NCBI RefSeq assembly: GCF_002305875.1
Contig: NZ_CP022098.1
Span: forward strand, 9,858,001 to 9,922,000
Source: Cystobacter fuscus
GTDB taxonomy: Bacteria > Myxococcota > Myxococcia > Myxococcales > Myxococcaceae
Length of the DNA: 64,000 bases
Reading direction: 5' to 3'
The notes below the pieces were generated by a model. That model saw only the letters and a list, made by a program, of their open reading frames with translations, did no database searches and was not told where the DNA came from. Shown piece after piece: positions 1 to 10,500 of the stretch. A program made the position numbers and the translations under genes. Every line of letters begins with the position of its first letter. Position 1 is the stretch's first letter.

Positions 1-3000
1 TTCAGCTCCCCTCCCTCCTGCTTCCACCTCAGCCTCAACGCCTCGTGCTCCTCTCCCACCTTCTCCAGCGCCTTCCTCAGCGCCTCCTCCTCCACCCTCC
101 CCTCCACCTTCATCATCACCGCGTTGTTGAAGTGGTTGCGCTCCTCCCCCTTCACCTTCCCCGCCCACCACCTCTGCACCCCCGTCAGCTCCACCTCTCC
201 CCTCGCCTCCTGCCTCTGCTCCCCCCCTCCCTCCTGCTTCAACTGCCTCGCCATCTCCTCCAGCCTCGGGTGCATGAACACCTGCCTCACCTCCAGCCTC
301 CACCCCTCCTGCCTCAGCCTCGCCGCCATCCGGATGGCCTTGATGGAGTCTCCCCCCAACTCGAAGTAGCTCTCGCTCCACCCCACCTGCTGCCTTCCCA
401 GCACCTCCCTCCACACCCTCGCCAGCACCTCCTCCTGCTTCGTCGCCGGCCCCCTCTGCTCTCCCCGCTCCTCCTCCTCCCGCTCCTCCTCCTGCTCCCC
501 CAGCTCCAGCAGCGCCTTCTTGTCCACCTTCCCGTTGCTCGTCAGCGGCAGTTGCTCCACCACCCTCAGCCTCGCGGGCACCATCGCCGCCGGCAGCGCC
601 TGCCCCAGCCAGCCCCTCACCTCCTCCGCCTTCACCCCCGCTCCCACCACGAAGCCTTCCAACTCCACCCCCCGCCCTCCCGCCCTCGCCACCACCACCG
701 CCTCCTCCACCCCGGCGTGCTCCAGCAGCTTGCGCCTCACCTCTTCCAGCTCCACCCGCTGGCCCCTCACCTTCACCTGCTCGTCCCCTCTCCCCACGTA
801 CTCCAGCGTCCCGTCCTCCCTCCACCTCCCCTTGTCCCCCGTTCGGTACACACGCCCGTACTCCGCGTGCTCCACGAACCTCTCCCCCGTCAGCTCCTCC
901 CTCCCCACGTAGCCCCTCGCCACCCCCACCCCGCTCACGCACACCTCTCCCACCACCCCCGCCGGCAGCGCGTTGAGCGCTCCGTCCACCACCACCACCC
1001 CCACGTTCCTCAGCGGCCTCCCCACCGCGATGGGCCCCTTCTCCCCCTCCTTCACCTCGTGCATCGTCACGCACACCGAGCACTCCGCCGGCCCGTACGC
1101 GTTGACGTAGCGCTTGCGCGCCGCGTAGTGCCTCGCGTCCTGCTCGTTGGGTGCTTCTCCCGCCGTCACCAGCGTCTTCACGCTCGGCAGCTCGTGCCTC
1201 TCCAGCGTGTTCAAGTACACCGGCGGGAGGATGGCGAACGACACCTGATGCTGCTCGAGGTAGGCGGTGAAGGCCGCCGTGTCCTCGATCACCTCCCGCC
1301 CCGCCACCACCAGCGGCGCCCCACCCACCAGGGACATGCTCATCTCGAGCAGGGCCGCATCGAAAGCCAGTGACGCGAACTGGAGGACACGCCCCTCGGG
1401 CGTCACCTCACAGAGCCGATTGAACTCGCGCGCGGTGTTGAGAATGCCCCGGTGCTCCATCCGCACGCCCTTGGGCCGACCCGTCGAGCCCGAGGTGTAG
1501 ATGAGCGCGGCCACGTCCTCGGGCCGGGCCAGGACTCCCGGCGAGCGGGCCTCGCCGTGCGTCACCCACGCGTCCAGCTCCACGACGGGCGTCGCCCCGC
1601 CCGCCAGGAGCCGGGCCCAGTGCGCGTCCGCCAGCACCACGCGGGCCTGGCTGTCCTCCAGCATGAAGCGCACGCGCTCCAGCGGGTACTGCGCGTCGAT
1701 GGGCAGATAGACGCCACCCGCCTCGAGCACACCCACGAGCGCCATGGGGATACGCTCGGTACGGGCGCCCACCACGGCCACGACCTCTCCGCCCCGCAGA
1801 GCGCGCTCTTCAACCAGATGCCGGGCGATCCGCTGGGCGCCGAGCATCAGCTCGCGCAGGGAGAGCTGGCGCTCGCCACACACCACCGCCAGGGCGTCCG
1901 GTTCCCGGGCGAAGCGCTCACGCACCGCGTCCGTGAGCGTGCGCGGCCCGGGCACCTCCACGCGCTCGAGGCCGCCCCCGAACCGCTGACGCTCCTCGGC
2001 CGAGAGCAGTCTCAACCGGTCCAGCGCGACCGAGGGCTCGGCCACCACGCCGGAGACGAGCGCGCGCCAGTGCTCGGCCAACTGGCGCGCACGCCGCTCG
2101 CCGAACAGGTCCGCGTTGTAGTGCAACTCGCACACGAGTCCGCCCGCGTCCTCGGCGAACTCGAACGACAGGTCATACGTGCTGGTCCGCACCGGCAGCG
2201 GGTGGGCCGAGAGCGTCGCGCCGCGCATGGCCAGCACGGGCAGTTCGTTGTTCTGCAGCACCACCAACACGTCGAACAGGGGCGAGCGGCTCGCGTCATG
2301 GACGACGTCCAGTTCGCGCACGAGGCGGTCGAACGGGTACTCCGCGTGCTCGTAGGCCTCGCGGGCGGTCTGGCGCACGGAGCCCAGCAGCGTCGGGAAG
2401 TCCTCCGCGCCGCGCACGGTGTCGCGCAGCACCAGCAGGTTGATGTACACGCCGATGTGGTGCTCCACCTCGGGGTGTCCGCGGCCGGCGATGGCGGTGC
2501 CCACCACCAGGTCCTCCTGGCCGGTGTAGCGGTAGAGCAGTGCCTTGACGCTCGCCACCAGCGCCATGAACAGCGTGGCGTCCCGCTCGCGCGCCAGGGT
2601 CGTCAGGGCGCGGGTGAGGTCCTCGGGCAGCCGCAGCGAGACACTGCCGCCCCGGTACGTGCGCACGGAGGGCCGGGGGAACTCCACGGGCAGCTCGAGC
2701 GCGGCGGGTGGCTGCCCCAGGCGCTCATGCCAGTAGCGGCGGTCGGCCTCGCCCTCGGGGCCCTCCAGCCGTGCCAGCCGCCAGAGCTGGTAGTCCTTGT
2801 AGTGCACGCGCAGCGCCGGCAGCTCGGAGGCGGCGCCGGACAGCGCACGGTCGTAGAGGTGGGTCCACTCGCGCGCCAGCACCGCCACGGACCAACCATC
2901 CCCGATGATGTGGTGCATGGCGAAGACGAGCAGGGCGCGCGTGGGGGACAGTCGCAGCAGCCGCACGCGCATCAGGGGCGCGTGCGTGAGGTCGAACGGT

Positions 3001-6000
3001 CGGGCCGTCACGTCCTCCACGAGGGACCGCACCGCCGCGTCCTCCACGTGCGCGCCCGGCAGGTCCATCACCTCGAGGGGCAGCTTCACCCGGGGGTGGA
3101 TACGCTGGCGCGGCTCGCCCGCCACGTCGTGGAACGAGGTACGCAGGGGCTCGTGCCGCTCGAGCAGCGCCGTGAGGGCCCGCTCCAGGGCACCCACGTC
3201 CAGGGCGCCCTCCACGACGAACGCCGCGCGGATGAGGTACGCCTCGCCCGGCCCATCCATGCGATCGAGCGCCCAGAGCCGGCGCTGCGCATCCGAGAGC
3301 GCGTAGTCCTCCGCGGCGGGCGTGGGGGGAATCGCCGCGGGAGCGCCCGTGCCTCGCCGCTCCAGCAGCGCGGCCATACCGGCGATGGTAGGCGCCTCGA
3401 ACAGCTCGCGCAGCGTGAGGGACAGGCCCAGCTCCTGGGCGACACGGCCCACCACCAGCATGGCCTTGAGGCTGTGGCCACCCCGCTCGGCGAAGACGTC
3501 ATTCACGCCGATGTCCTCCTGGACGAGCACCGAGCGCCAGATGGCGGCGATGCGCTCCTCCAGGGGCGTGCGCGGGGCCACCCTCCCCGAGGCGGGGCCC
3601 TGCTCCGAGGGAGCCGGCAGGAGCGCCCGATCCACCTTGCCATTGCGCGTGAGCGGCATGCGCTCCATCCGCACGAACCAGCCGGGGACCATGTGCTCGG
3701 GGAGCGTGCGCCGCAGCAGCTCGCGCAGCGCCGGGGCGGGCACCTCCTCGGTGGAGACCACGTAGGCCACCAGCTCGAGCTCGGGCCCACGCACCGGCCG
3801 CGCCATCACCAGCGCCTGCTTCACGGCGGGGTGGCGCAAGAGGCCCTGCTCGATCTCTCCGGGCTCGATGCGGTAGCCGCGCACCTTCACCTGGTCATCG
3901 ATGCGGCCCAGGTAGTCCAGCTCGCCGTGAGCCAACTGCCGCACTTTGTCGCCCGTCCGGTAGGCATGCGCCGCCAGTTGGGGCAGGCCCCTGAACTTCT
4001 CGGCGCTGCGCTCGGGCGCGTGGAGGTAGCCACGTCCCACGCCCTCGCCGGCGATCCACAGCTCGCCCGCCACCAGCGGAGGCACCAGCTGCCCGGCCTC
4101 GTCGACGATCGCCACCTGGGTGCGGTCGATGGGCGTGCCGATGAGCACCCGGTCATCCTCCAGCTGCACCTCCTTCACCACGCACCCCACGGTGGTCTCG
4201 GTGGGGCCGTATTCATTGTACAGCTGGAGGTCCGGAGCGAGCCGGCGCAGCACGAGCAGGTGCTCGCGGGTGAGGGCCTCGCCGCCCGCGATGACCTTGC
4301 GCACTCCGGTGCCCGGCAGCCCGAGCGTGTCCACCAGGGAGATGTGCGAGGGCGTCATCTTCACCACGTCGATGCCGCTGCCCGGGGTGAACATGGCGCG
4401 CAACACCTCGAGCGTCTCCTGGCCCTCGTCGAACACGTGCAGCGTGCGGCCACGGGTGAGCGCGCAGAAGACGCTGGTGAGGGTCAGGTCGAAGGAGAGC
4501 GAGGTATACAGGCCGAAGTGGCCCTGGGCCAGGCCATCCTGGAAGTAATAGGTATTCGCCCAGTGGATGTAGTGGCTGAGGTTGTGCACCTCGAGCTGGC
4601 AGCCCTTGGGCTGGCCCGTCGAGCCCGAGGTGTACAGCACATAGGCCAGACGCGAGGACTGCTCCGCGTCTCCGGTCAGCGGCTCGGGGGATTCGTCCGC
4701 CCACGGCTGCGGGGTCTCATCGAGCGCCACGAAGCGGGGCGCCTGGCCAAAGGTGGCCCGCCGCGCCCCGGCGCCCACGGCCAGCCGCACGTCCGCGTCG
4801 CGCAGCATGTAGTCGATGCGCTCGGGCGGATAGGCCGGATCCACGGGCAGGAACGCGCCCCCCGCCTCGAGGATGGCGAGCATCGCCACCACGGTCTCCA
4901 TCGAGCGATCCGCGGCCACCGCCACCACGGTCTCGGCCCCCACGCCCTGGGCACGCAGGAAGCGGGCGAGGCGGTGGGTCCGCTCGCCCACCTGGGCATA
5001 GGTCCAGCGGCGCGCGCCCTGCACGAGGGCCAGCGCCCGCGGAGTGTCGCGCACGCACTGGTTGAAGCGCTCCACCACGGTGGGCAGCCGCCCCGGTGTG
5101 CCCGGGGGGCCCGCGAGGGGCTGGAGCGCGGAGGGCTCGAGCAGGCCATGGGCGCGCAGGGGGCTCTCGGGGGCGCGCGCGACGCTCGCGAGGAAGTCGC
5201 CAACCATACGGGCCACCAGTCGGGCCGTGGCCTCGTCCACCGCGCGCGCGTCGTGCACCACCTCGCAGGTGATGCCGCGCGCATCCTCCACGCAGGACAG
5301 CTTCAGGACGAAGCCGTCCGAGGCTCCCAGGAGCCGCTCGACACGGCAGTCCGGCCCCCCTGCCCCCGTGCCCAGGCGTGCCTCCTGGAACTCGAAGGCC
5401 ACGGGCAGCGCGGCCCGCGCCGTCTCCTCCCGCGCGTCCCAGGCGAAGTGCTCCACCCAGTCCCGCGCCTGGGTGAGCGACTCCTCGAGCGCCCGTGCCG
5501 CGTGCGCCAGGGACTGCTCCGCCTCGAGGGGGACGCTCAGGGGCAGCGTCTTGGCGACCAGACCCTGCACGCGCCGCAGCTCCTCGTAGGCCCGCGCGGG
5601 CTCCACGTACCCGAGCACCAGCTCCGGGGCCTCGAGCCACCGCGCGGCCACGGCGCTCCAGGCCGCTGCCAGCAGGGTGCTTGGAGACACCCGCCACGCG
5701 CGCGCGAGCGCCAGCAGGGAGCCGGGAAGCACGCGCTCCCCGGCGAAGCGCACCTCGACACTGGCGGGCAGGAAGGGACCTTCCCGGCGCAGGCGCTCGA
5801 AGGGCAACGTCAGCGGCTTGACCCGCTCGGTGGCGCGCGCCCAGTACTCCGCGGCGGCGGGCTCCGGCTCGGCGAGCAGCTGGTTCTGCCACTCCGCGTA
5901 CTGCGCGTGCTCCAGGCCCGGCTCCTCCTCGAGCGCACGGCCCGCGTAGGCGGCGAGCAGCTCCTCGGCCAGACGGCACTGGGCCTGGGCGTCTCCGGAC

Positions 6001-6419
6001 AGCGAGGGGCGCGCGAGCAGCACCAGGTGCTCGGTCGTGCTCGGCGACATCCGCGCGGCATACAGCAGGGGGCCCGCCACGAGATCGAAGGAATGCTCCA
6101 GGCCGCGCCGCGCGAGCTGCTCGACCAGGTCCTCGAGCGAACCGGGGCTGTCGGGCAGCACCTCCACCGTGGGCGCCTGCTCGAGCGCACGGCTCTGGAG
6201 GGGGAAGCGCAGGTCGCTGCGCTGCAGGAAGCGCGCGGACAGCGCGTCATGCCGGGCCCACACCTCACGCAGCGCGGTGTCCAGCCGCGAGGGATCCAGC
6301 GGGCCCGAGACCCTCAGCACCACCACCGCGTTGTAGATGGCCCCCTCACGCCGCAGCCACCAGAGCCGCCGCTGATTGGGTGAGAGGGGAAAACCACTGG
6401 AGTTGGAGGGGGCGTGCAC
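1..6419 (-). CDS. NRPS, 3' part outside window: degenerate C - A(Asn) - PCP - C - A - PCP - C/E
   Basis: Modular peptide synthetase that continues beyond the left edge; about 2139 residues are visible. Order: a condensation-like domain (about 10-390) in which the HHxxxDG motif reads RPSLSGD (137-143), so it should not condense; adenylation domain 1 (TSGSTG near 597); carrier protein (GGHSLKAM near 980); intact condensation domain (HHIIGDGW near 1170); adenylation domain 2 (TSGSTG near 1643); carrier protein (GGDSIKAI near 2025); and the start of another condensation or epimerisation domain (HFNNAV). By GrsA alignment the A1 pocket reads DLTKIGEVGK, an Asn code; A2 reads DALIVAAVCK, most like aromatic codes. 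The start chosen is a GTG with AAGAGG five bases upstream; a GTG at 6437 is the alternative. It lies 32 bases after the oxygenase gene, in the same operon. Below about 1205 the codon use changes sharply (AGG Arg, GGG Gly). Confidence 0.93.
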   Translation of the reverse strand, partial: MHAPSNSSGFPLSPNQRRLWWLRREGAIYNAVVVLRVSGPLDPSRLDTALREVWARHDALSARFLQRSDLRFPLQSRALEQAPTVEVLPDSPGSLEDLVEQLARRGLEHSFDLVAGPLLYAARMSPSTTEHLVLLARPSLSGDAQAQCRLAEELLAAYAGRALEEEPGLEHAQYAEWQNQLLAEPEPAAAEYWARATERVKPLTLPFERLRREGPFLPASVEVRFAGERVLPGSLLALARAWRVSPSTLLAAAWSAVAARWLEAPELVLGYVEPARAYEELRRVQGLVAKTLPLSVPLEAEQSLAHAARALEESLTQARDWVEHFAWDAREETARAALPVAFEFQEARLGTGAGGPDCRVERLLGASDGFVLKLSCVEDARGITCEVVHDARAVDEATARLVARMVGDFLASVARAPESPLRAHGLLEPSALQPLAGPPGTPGRLPTVVERFNQCVRDTPRALALVQGARRWTYAQVGERTHRLARFLRAQGVGAETVVAVAADRSMETVVAMLAILEAGGAFLPVDPAYPPERIDYMLRDADVRLAVGAGARRATFGQAPRFVALDETPQPWADESPEPLTGDAEQSSRLAYVLYTSGSTGQPKGCQLEVHNLSHYIHWANTYYFQDGLAQGHFGLYTSLSFDLTLTSVFCALTRGRTLHVFDEGQETLEVLRAMFTPGSGIDVVKMTPSHISLVDTLGLPGTGVRKVIAGGEALTREHLLVLRRLAPDLQLYNEYGPTETTVGCVVKEVQLEDDRVLIGTPIDRTQVAIVDEAGQLVPPLVAGELWIAGEGVGRGYLHAPERSAEKFRGLPQLAAHAYRTGDKVRQLAHGELDYLGRIDDQVKVRGYRIEPGEIEQGLLRHPAVKQALVMARPVRGPELELVAYVVSTEEVPAPALRELLRRTLPEHMVPGWFVRMERMPLTRNGKVDRALLPAPSEQGPASGRVAPRTPLEERIAAIWRSVLVQEDIGVNDVFAERGGHSLKAMLVVGRVAQELGLSLTLRELFEAPTIAGMAALLERRGTGAPAAIPPTPAAEDYALSDAQRRLWALDRMDGPGEAYLIRAAFVVEGALDVGALERALTALLERHEPLRTSFHDVAGEPRQRIHPRVKLPLEVMDLPGAHVEDAAVRSLVEDVTARPFDLTHAPLMRVRLLRLSPTRALLVFAMHHIIGDGWSVAVLAREWTHLYDRALSGAASELPALRVHYKDYQLWRLARLEGPEGEADRRYWHERLGQPPAALELPVEFPRPSVRTYRGGSVSLRLPEDLTRALTTLARERDATLFMALVASVKALLYRYTGQEDLVVGTAIAGRGHPEVEHHIGVYINLLVLRDTVRGAEDFPTLLGSVRQTAREAYEHAEYPFDRLVRELDVVHDASRSPLFDVLVVLQNNELPVLAMRGATLSAHPLPVRTSTYDLSFEFAEDAGGLVCELHYNADLFGERRARQLAEHWRALVSGVVAEPSVALDRLRLLSAEERQRFGGGLERVEVPGPRTLTDAVRERFAREPDALAVVCGERQLSLRELMLGAQRIARHLVEERALRGGEVVAVVGARTERIPMALVGVLEAGGVYLPIDAQYPLERVRFMLEDSQARVVLADAHWARLLAGGATPVVELDAWVTHGEARSPGVLARPEDVAALIYTSGSTGRPKGVRMEHRGILNTAREFNRLCEVTPEGRVLQFASLAFDAALLEMSMSLVGGAPLVVAGREVIEDTAAFTAYLEQHQVSFAILPPVYLNTLERHELPSVKTLVTAGEAPNEQDARHYAARKRYVNAYGPAECSVCVTMHEVKEGEKGPIAVGRPLRNVGVVVVDGALNALPAGVVGEVCVSGVGVARGYVGREELTGERFVEHAEYGRVYRTGDKGRWREDGTLEYVGRGDEQVKVRGQRVELEEVRRKLLEHAGVEEAVVVARAGGRGVELEGFVVGAGVKAEEVRGWLGQALPAAMVPARLRVVEQLPLTSNGKVDKKALLELGEQEEEREEEERGEQRGPATKQEEVLARVWREVLGRQQVGWSESYFELGGDSIKAIRMAARLRQEGWRLEVRQVFMHPRLEEMARQLKQEGGGEQRQEARGEVELTGVQRWWAGKVKGEERNHFNNAVMMKVEGRVEEEALRKALEKVGEEHEALRLRWKQEGGEL

Positions 6420-6451
6420 GGGGGCCTCTTGAAGCACGAAGGGGGACGGCG

Positions 6452-7468
6452 TCAGCCGGCCAGGAGATCACTCATGGAGACGAGGATGGTGCGCTCGCCC
6501 TGGAAGGAATTGCGGGAATGGGCCGTGAGCATGTTGTCGATGTAGAGCACATCGCCCCGCCGCCACGGGAAGGTCACGCCCACCGCGTCGTAGATGCCGG
6601 CGATCTCGCGGATGGTCTCCGGCTCGATCTCCGAACCATCGCCGTAATAGGTGTTGAAGGGCAGCTCGCGCGGATTGACGGCTGTGTGCAGGCTGGCGCG
6701 CAGCTCGGCGGGGATGCTGTGGAGGTTGAAGAAGTAGCCGTGGTTGAACCACACCTGCTCGCCGGTGCGCGGGTGGGTGCGGATGGCAGGCCGTACGCTC
6801 CGGGTGCGCAGGCACTCGCCCTCCCACTCGAAGGTCAACCCGTTGTCCGCACAATAGTGCTCCACCCGCGAGCGGTCCTCCGTCTGGAAGACGTCACGCC
6901 AGTGCAGGCCCAGGCCACCGCCGAGATAGCGCTCGTACATCACCCCGCGCTCCTCGAACCGGCGCCGGGTGTCCGGAGACAGGCGCCGCAGCACCTCGCG
7001 GCTGTCGGCGATGGGCGTCTCCCCGCCCACGGCCGCCGGCTGCATGCAGCCGAAGAAGAGCGCGCGGGGCCAGCGGCCCGAGTAGGCCAGCTCGTTGTGG
7101 AAGAGGATGCGCTGGTCGGCCGGGTGATCCGTGGAGGTGTACACCTTGTCCGTCACCTGCGAGCGCGGCGAGGAGCGCTCCACGTAGTCCAACAACTGAC
7201 CGCCCGCGGCGTGCACCACCTGGTGGAAAGCCTGGGAGGTGTTCACCTCGAAGCCGCGAAAGAGCACGCCGCCGTGCTTCAGGAGCTGGTCGTCGACCAG
7301 CTCCTGGTGGCGCGCGAGCCACTCCCCCAGCACCACCCCCTCGTGCAGGGGCGTAGCCACCACGGGCAGGCCCGGCTCGCCGGCGAGGAAGGAGAAGCGC
7401 ACGAGCTCGCCCGCCACGGGGATGGCCTGGGGTTTGATCGACCGCAGCTTGCTGAGTGAAGCCTTCAT
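6452..7468 (-). CDS. TauD/SyrP-like Fe(II)/2-oxoglutarate-dependent oxygenase
   Basis: Protein of 338 residues of the TauD/TfdA family. Visible metal ligands are His124-x-Glu126 (FHNELAYS) and His317; Arg326 in GERTI is the expected 2-oxoglutarate contact. The HxE form of the triad occurs in amino-acid hydroxylases such as AsnO, VioC and SyrP. The start is the ATG preceded by AGGAACAGAGG; the longer open frame upstream overlaps the megasynthase 3' end and is not protein-like. It sits between the two assembly-line genes, 37 bases after one and 32 before the other, so it is almost certainly a tailoring enzyme of that pathway. Inference: beta-hydroxylation of an aminoacyl-carrier-protein, most likely the Asn loaded by the next protein, with the degenerate C domain there as docking partner. 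Confidence 0.93.
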   Translation of the reverse strand: MKASLSKLRSIKPQAIPVAGELVRFSFLAGEPGLPVVATPLHEGVVLGEWLARHQELVDDQLLKHGGVLFRGFEVNTSQAFHQVVHAAGGQLLDYVERSSPRSQVTDKVYTSTDHPADQRILFHNELAYSGRWPRALFFGCMQPAAVGGETPIADSREVLRRLSPDTRRRFEERGVMYERYLGGGLGLHWRDVFQTEDRSRVEHYCADNGLTFEWEGECLRTRSVRPAIRTHPRTGEQVWFNHGYFFNLHSIPAELRASLHTAVNPRELPFNTYYGDGSEIEPETIREIAGIYDAVGVTFPWRRGDVLYIDNMLTAHSRNSFQGERTILVSMSDLLAG

Positions 7469-7505
7469 GCCTCTGTTCCTTTTTTCTGGCGGGTGATCGC
7501 GTGAC

Positions 7506-10500
7506 TCATGCGATCGGCTTGCGCGCGCGCAAGGCCGACAGTACCGCGGACTGCCTGCGCTTGTTTCTGCCGCGCACGTGCGTGAGGACCTGCTGCTCCA
7601 GCGCCTCGAGCGTCTGCTCCGCCTCCGCCGCCGCGCACAGCTCCTCAAACAGCTCCGCGGCACCGCGCACGGTCGACTCGTCGTGGACCGCGGCGTTGTA
7701 GCAGAGGGACACCGAGAGGGTGTCGTTGAGCTCGATGTTGACGACCAGATCATACGTCTCGCGCGCGAAGTGCTCGGTACGGGTGATGTCCAGTCCCGCC
7801 TCGCGCCCCGTGGCCGTGATCTGGGCGCGGTCCAGGGGATAGTTCTCGAAGACGAGCGCGTGGGTGAGCAGCGTGTTACGCAGCGGCGTGAGCGCCTGCA
7901 CCTCGGCCAGCGAGCAGTAGTGGTGCGGCTCGCTCGCGAGCGCGCGCGCCTGCTGGGCCTGGAGCACCTGGCGCAGCGAGGCCGAGCGGTCCATCCGCAG
8001 CCGGACCGGGATGGTGTTGATGAACAGGCCCACCATCTCCTCGACCCGGGGCAGCTGCGAGGGGCGTCCCAGGACGACGAGCCCGAAGGCGATGTCCTCG
8101 GTGGACGCGGAGTGGGAGAGCACCAGGCCCCAGAGCACCTGGAGCACGCCGCTCAGGGTGACGCGGCAGGCCGCCGCCAGCGTGCGCAGCCTGGCCCCCA
8201 CCTCCGGCGGCAGCTCGAAGCCATGCTGCCGCTGCTCCCGCCCGGCCTGGGCCGGCTTGCGGTGGGCCAGTCCGACGGGCTTCTCGTAGCCCGCCAGGTA
8301 ATCCTTCCAGTAGGCCAGCGACGCGGACCCGTCGCGCTCGAGCAGCCAGCGCACATAGGCCCCCGGCGAGGGAGAGCGCTCGATGGCGAGGGGCTCGCCC
8401 CGGTGCGCGGCGCCGTAGAAGCGCAGCAGGTCCTCCACGAGGCGGGCCAGGCACCACCCATCCAGGATGATGTGGTGGCACGTCATCACCAGCGCGCTCT
8501 GGCCGGGCGAGCGCCGGGCCAGCGTGAGGCGCATCAACGGATCGCGCGACAGCTCGAAGCCCCGCGCGCGCTCGCGCTCCCGCAGCGCCTCCAGCGCGGC
8601 GTCCTCCGGGGCGTCGACCACCTCCAGGGGCACGAGCGGCGAGCGGAGCACCACCTGGACGGGAGCCCCCGTCGACGGGGCGAAAAACCGGGTGCGCAGC
8701 GCCTCGTGACGATCCGCCAGCGCCCGCCCCGCGGTGGCCAGGGCCTGGACGTCCACCTCGCCCGCGAGATGGAGCGTGAACTGCTGGCCATTGCTGGCGG
8801 GGTCCAGCAGCGTCTCGAACAGCATGCCGGATTGCATGGGGGACAGGGCCCGGAGGGCCTCGATCTCCGCGGGCTCCAGCCCCGTGGTGCGGATCCACTC
8901 CTCGCCCGCGCGCCCGGTGAGCCCCGGGTGGTCCACCGTCCAGGGCTCGGGCGCCGCCACGGCCGGCGCGCGGTCATGCGCGCTCGGGGTGAGCTGTTCC
9001 TTCGCGGCCACCTCCTGCGAGCGCCCCTCGCCCTGGAGCGCCAGCAGTCCCGCGCAGGCCCCGAGCGACTCGGCGCGCATCACATCGCGCATCGACAGCG
9101 ACACGCCTCGAGACGCCAGCCGGGCCGACAGCTGGATGGCCTTGATGGAGTCGCCGCCCAGATCGAGGAAGTTGTCCTCCGGACGCACGCGGGGAACCCG
9201 CAGCACCTCGGCGGCCAGCTCGAACAGCACACGACAGGTATCGTCCTCTACCGGCGCGGAGGCCGTGGGCGCCTCGGGCACTGGGACCAGGACCGGCGCC
9301 GGCAGGGCCTTGCGGTCCACCTTCCCGCTGACCGTCAGCGGCAGGGCCGGCAGGGCGACGATGCTCCAGGGCACCATGTACTCGGGCAGCTTCGTCTTGA
9401 GGAAGTCACGCACCTCCTCCGCCGTGGGCGGCTGCGCCCCCGGAGTCGGCATGACATAGGCCACCAACCGCTTGTCCCCTGGGGAGTCCTCGCGCATCAA
9501 CACCACGGCCTGATGCACCTGGGGATGACGCTCCAGGGCGGCCTCGATCTCTCCCAGCTCGATGCGCAAGCCCCGCAGCTTCACCTGGAAGTCGATGCGG
9601 CCCAGGAACTCCAGTGAGCCATCGGCGCGGCGGCACACCCGGTCCCCCGTGCGATAGAGCCGCTCTCCCGGCGTAGCGCCGAACGGATCGGGCACGAAGC
9701 GCTCGGCCGTCAGTTCGGGGCGGCCCAGGTAGCCACGCGCCACGCCCTGGCCACCGATGAACAGCTCTCCCGGCACACCGGGCGGCACCAGGTTCAGGTA
9801 CGCGTCGAGCACGTACAGTTGGGTGTTGGCGATGGGCGCGCCCAGGGACACGGAGCCCTCCATCCGGGCGGGCAGGGCCTGGGTGGAGGACCAGACGGTC
9901 GTCTCCGTGGGCCCGTACATGTTGAGCACCGAGGGCACGCGCTCGCGCAGGGCACGTGCCAGGTCCAGGGGCAGGGCCTCGCCCCCCACGAGCATCTGCC
10001 GGAGCGAGCGCAGGGCCTCGGCGCACGCGGGCTCCGACAGCAGGGCCCGCGCCAGGGTGGGCGTGCACTGCAAGTGGGTGACGGCGTGCTCGCGGATCGC
10101 CCGGGCCAGGCCCAGCAGCTCCCGGGGTTCCGGCTGCACCACCACGGTGAAGCCGCGCGCGAGGGTCCAGAGCAGTTCGAGGACGGAGATGTCGAAGGAG
10201 AGGGGGGTGACGGCGAGCCAGACGCCCCGCCCGGACAGGTCCAGGCACGCATCCATGCCCGTGAAGAAGTTGACCACGGTGCGGTGGGGCACCTGCACAC
10301 CCTTGGGACGGCCGGTGGAGCCCGAGGTGAACATGACGTAGGCGAGGTTGTCCGCGCGCGTCAGGGACGTGAGCGCGCGACGAGGCCGCGCGCTCAGCGG
10401 CTCCAGTTCCAGGGGCACCACCTGGGCCGCGTGTCCGGTGGGAAGGCGCGGCATCAGCGCGGGCTGGCTCAGCAGCACGGTGATACGGGCATCCTCCAGC

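Noticed and set aside
1452-6383. A plus-strand open frame of 1643 codons.
   Set aside because: It is the antisense shadow of the NRPS, rich in Arg, His and Gly without any domain; the minus strand reads a perfect series of NRPS domains here.
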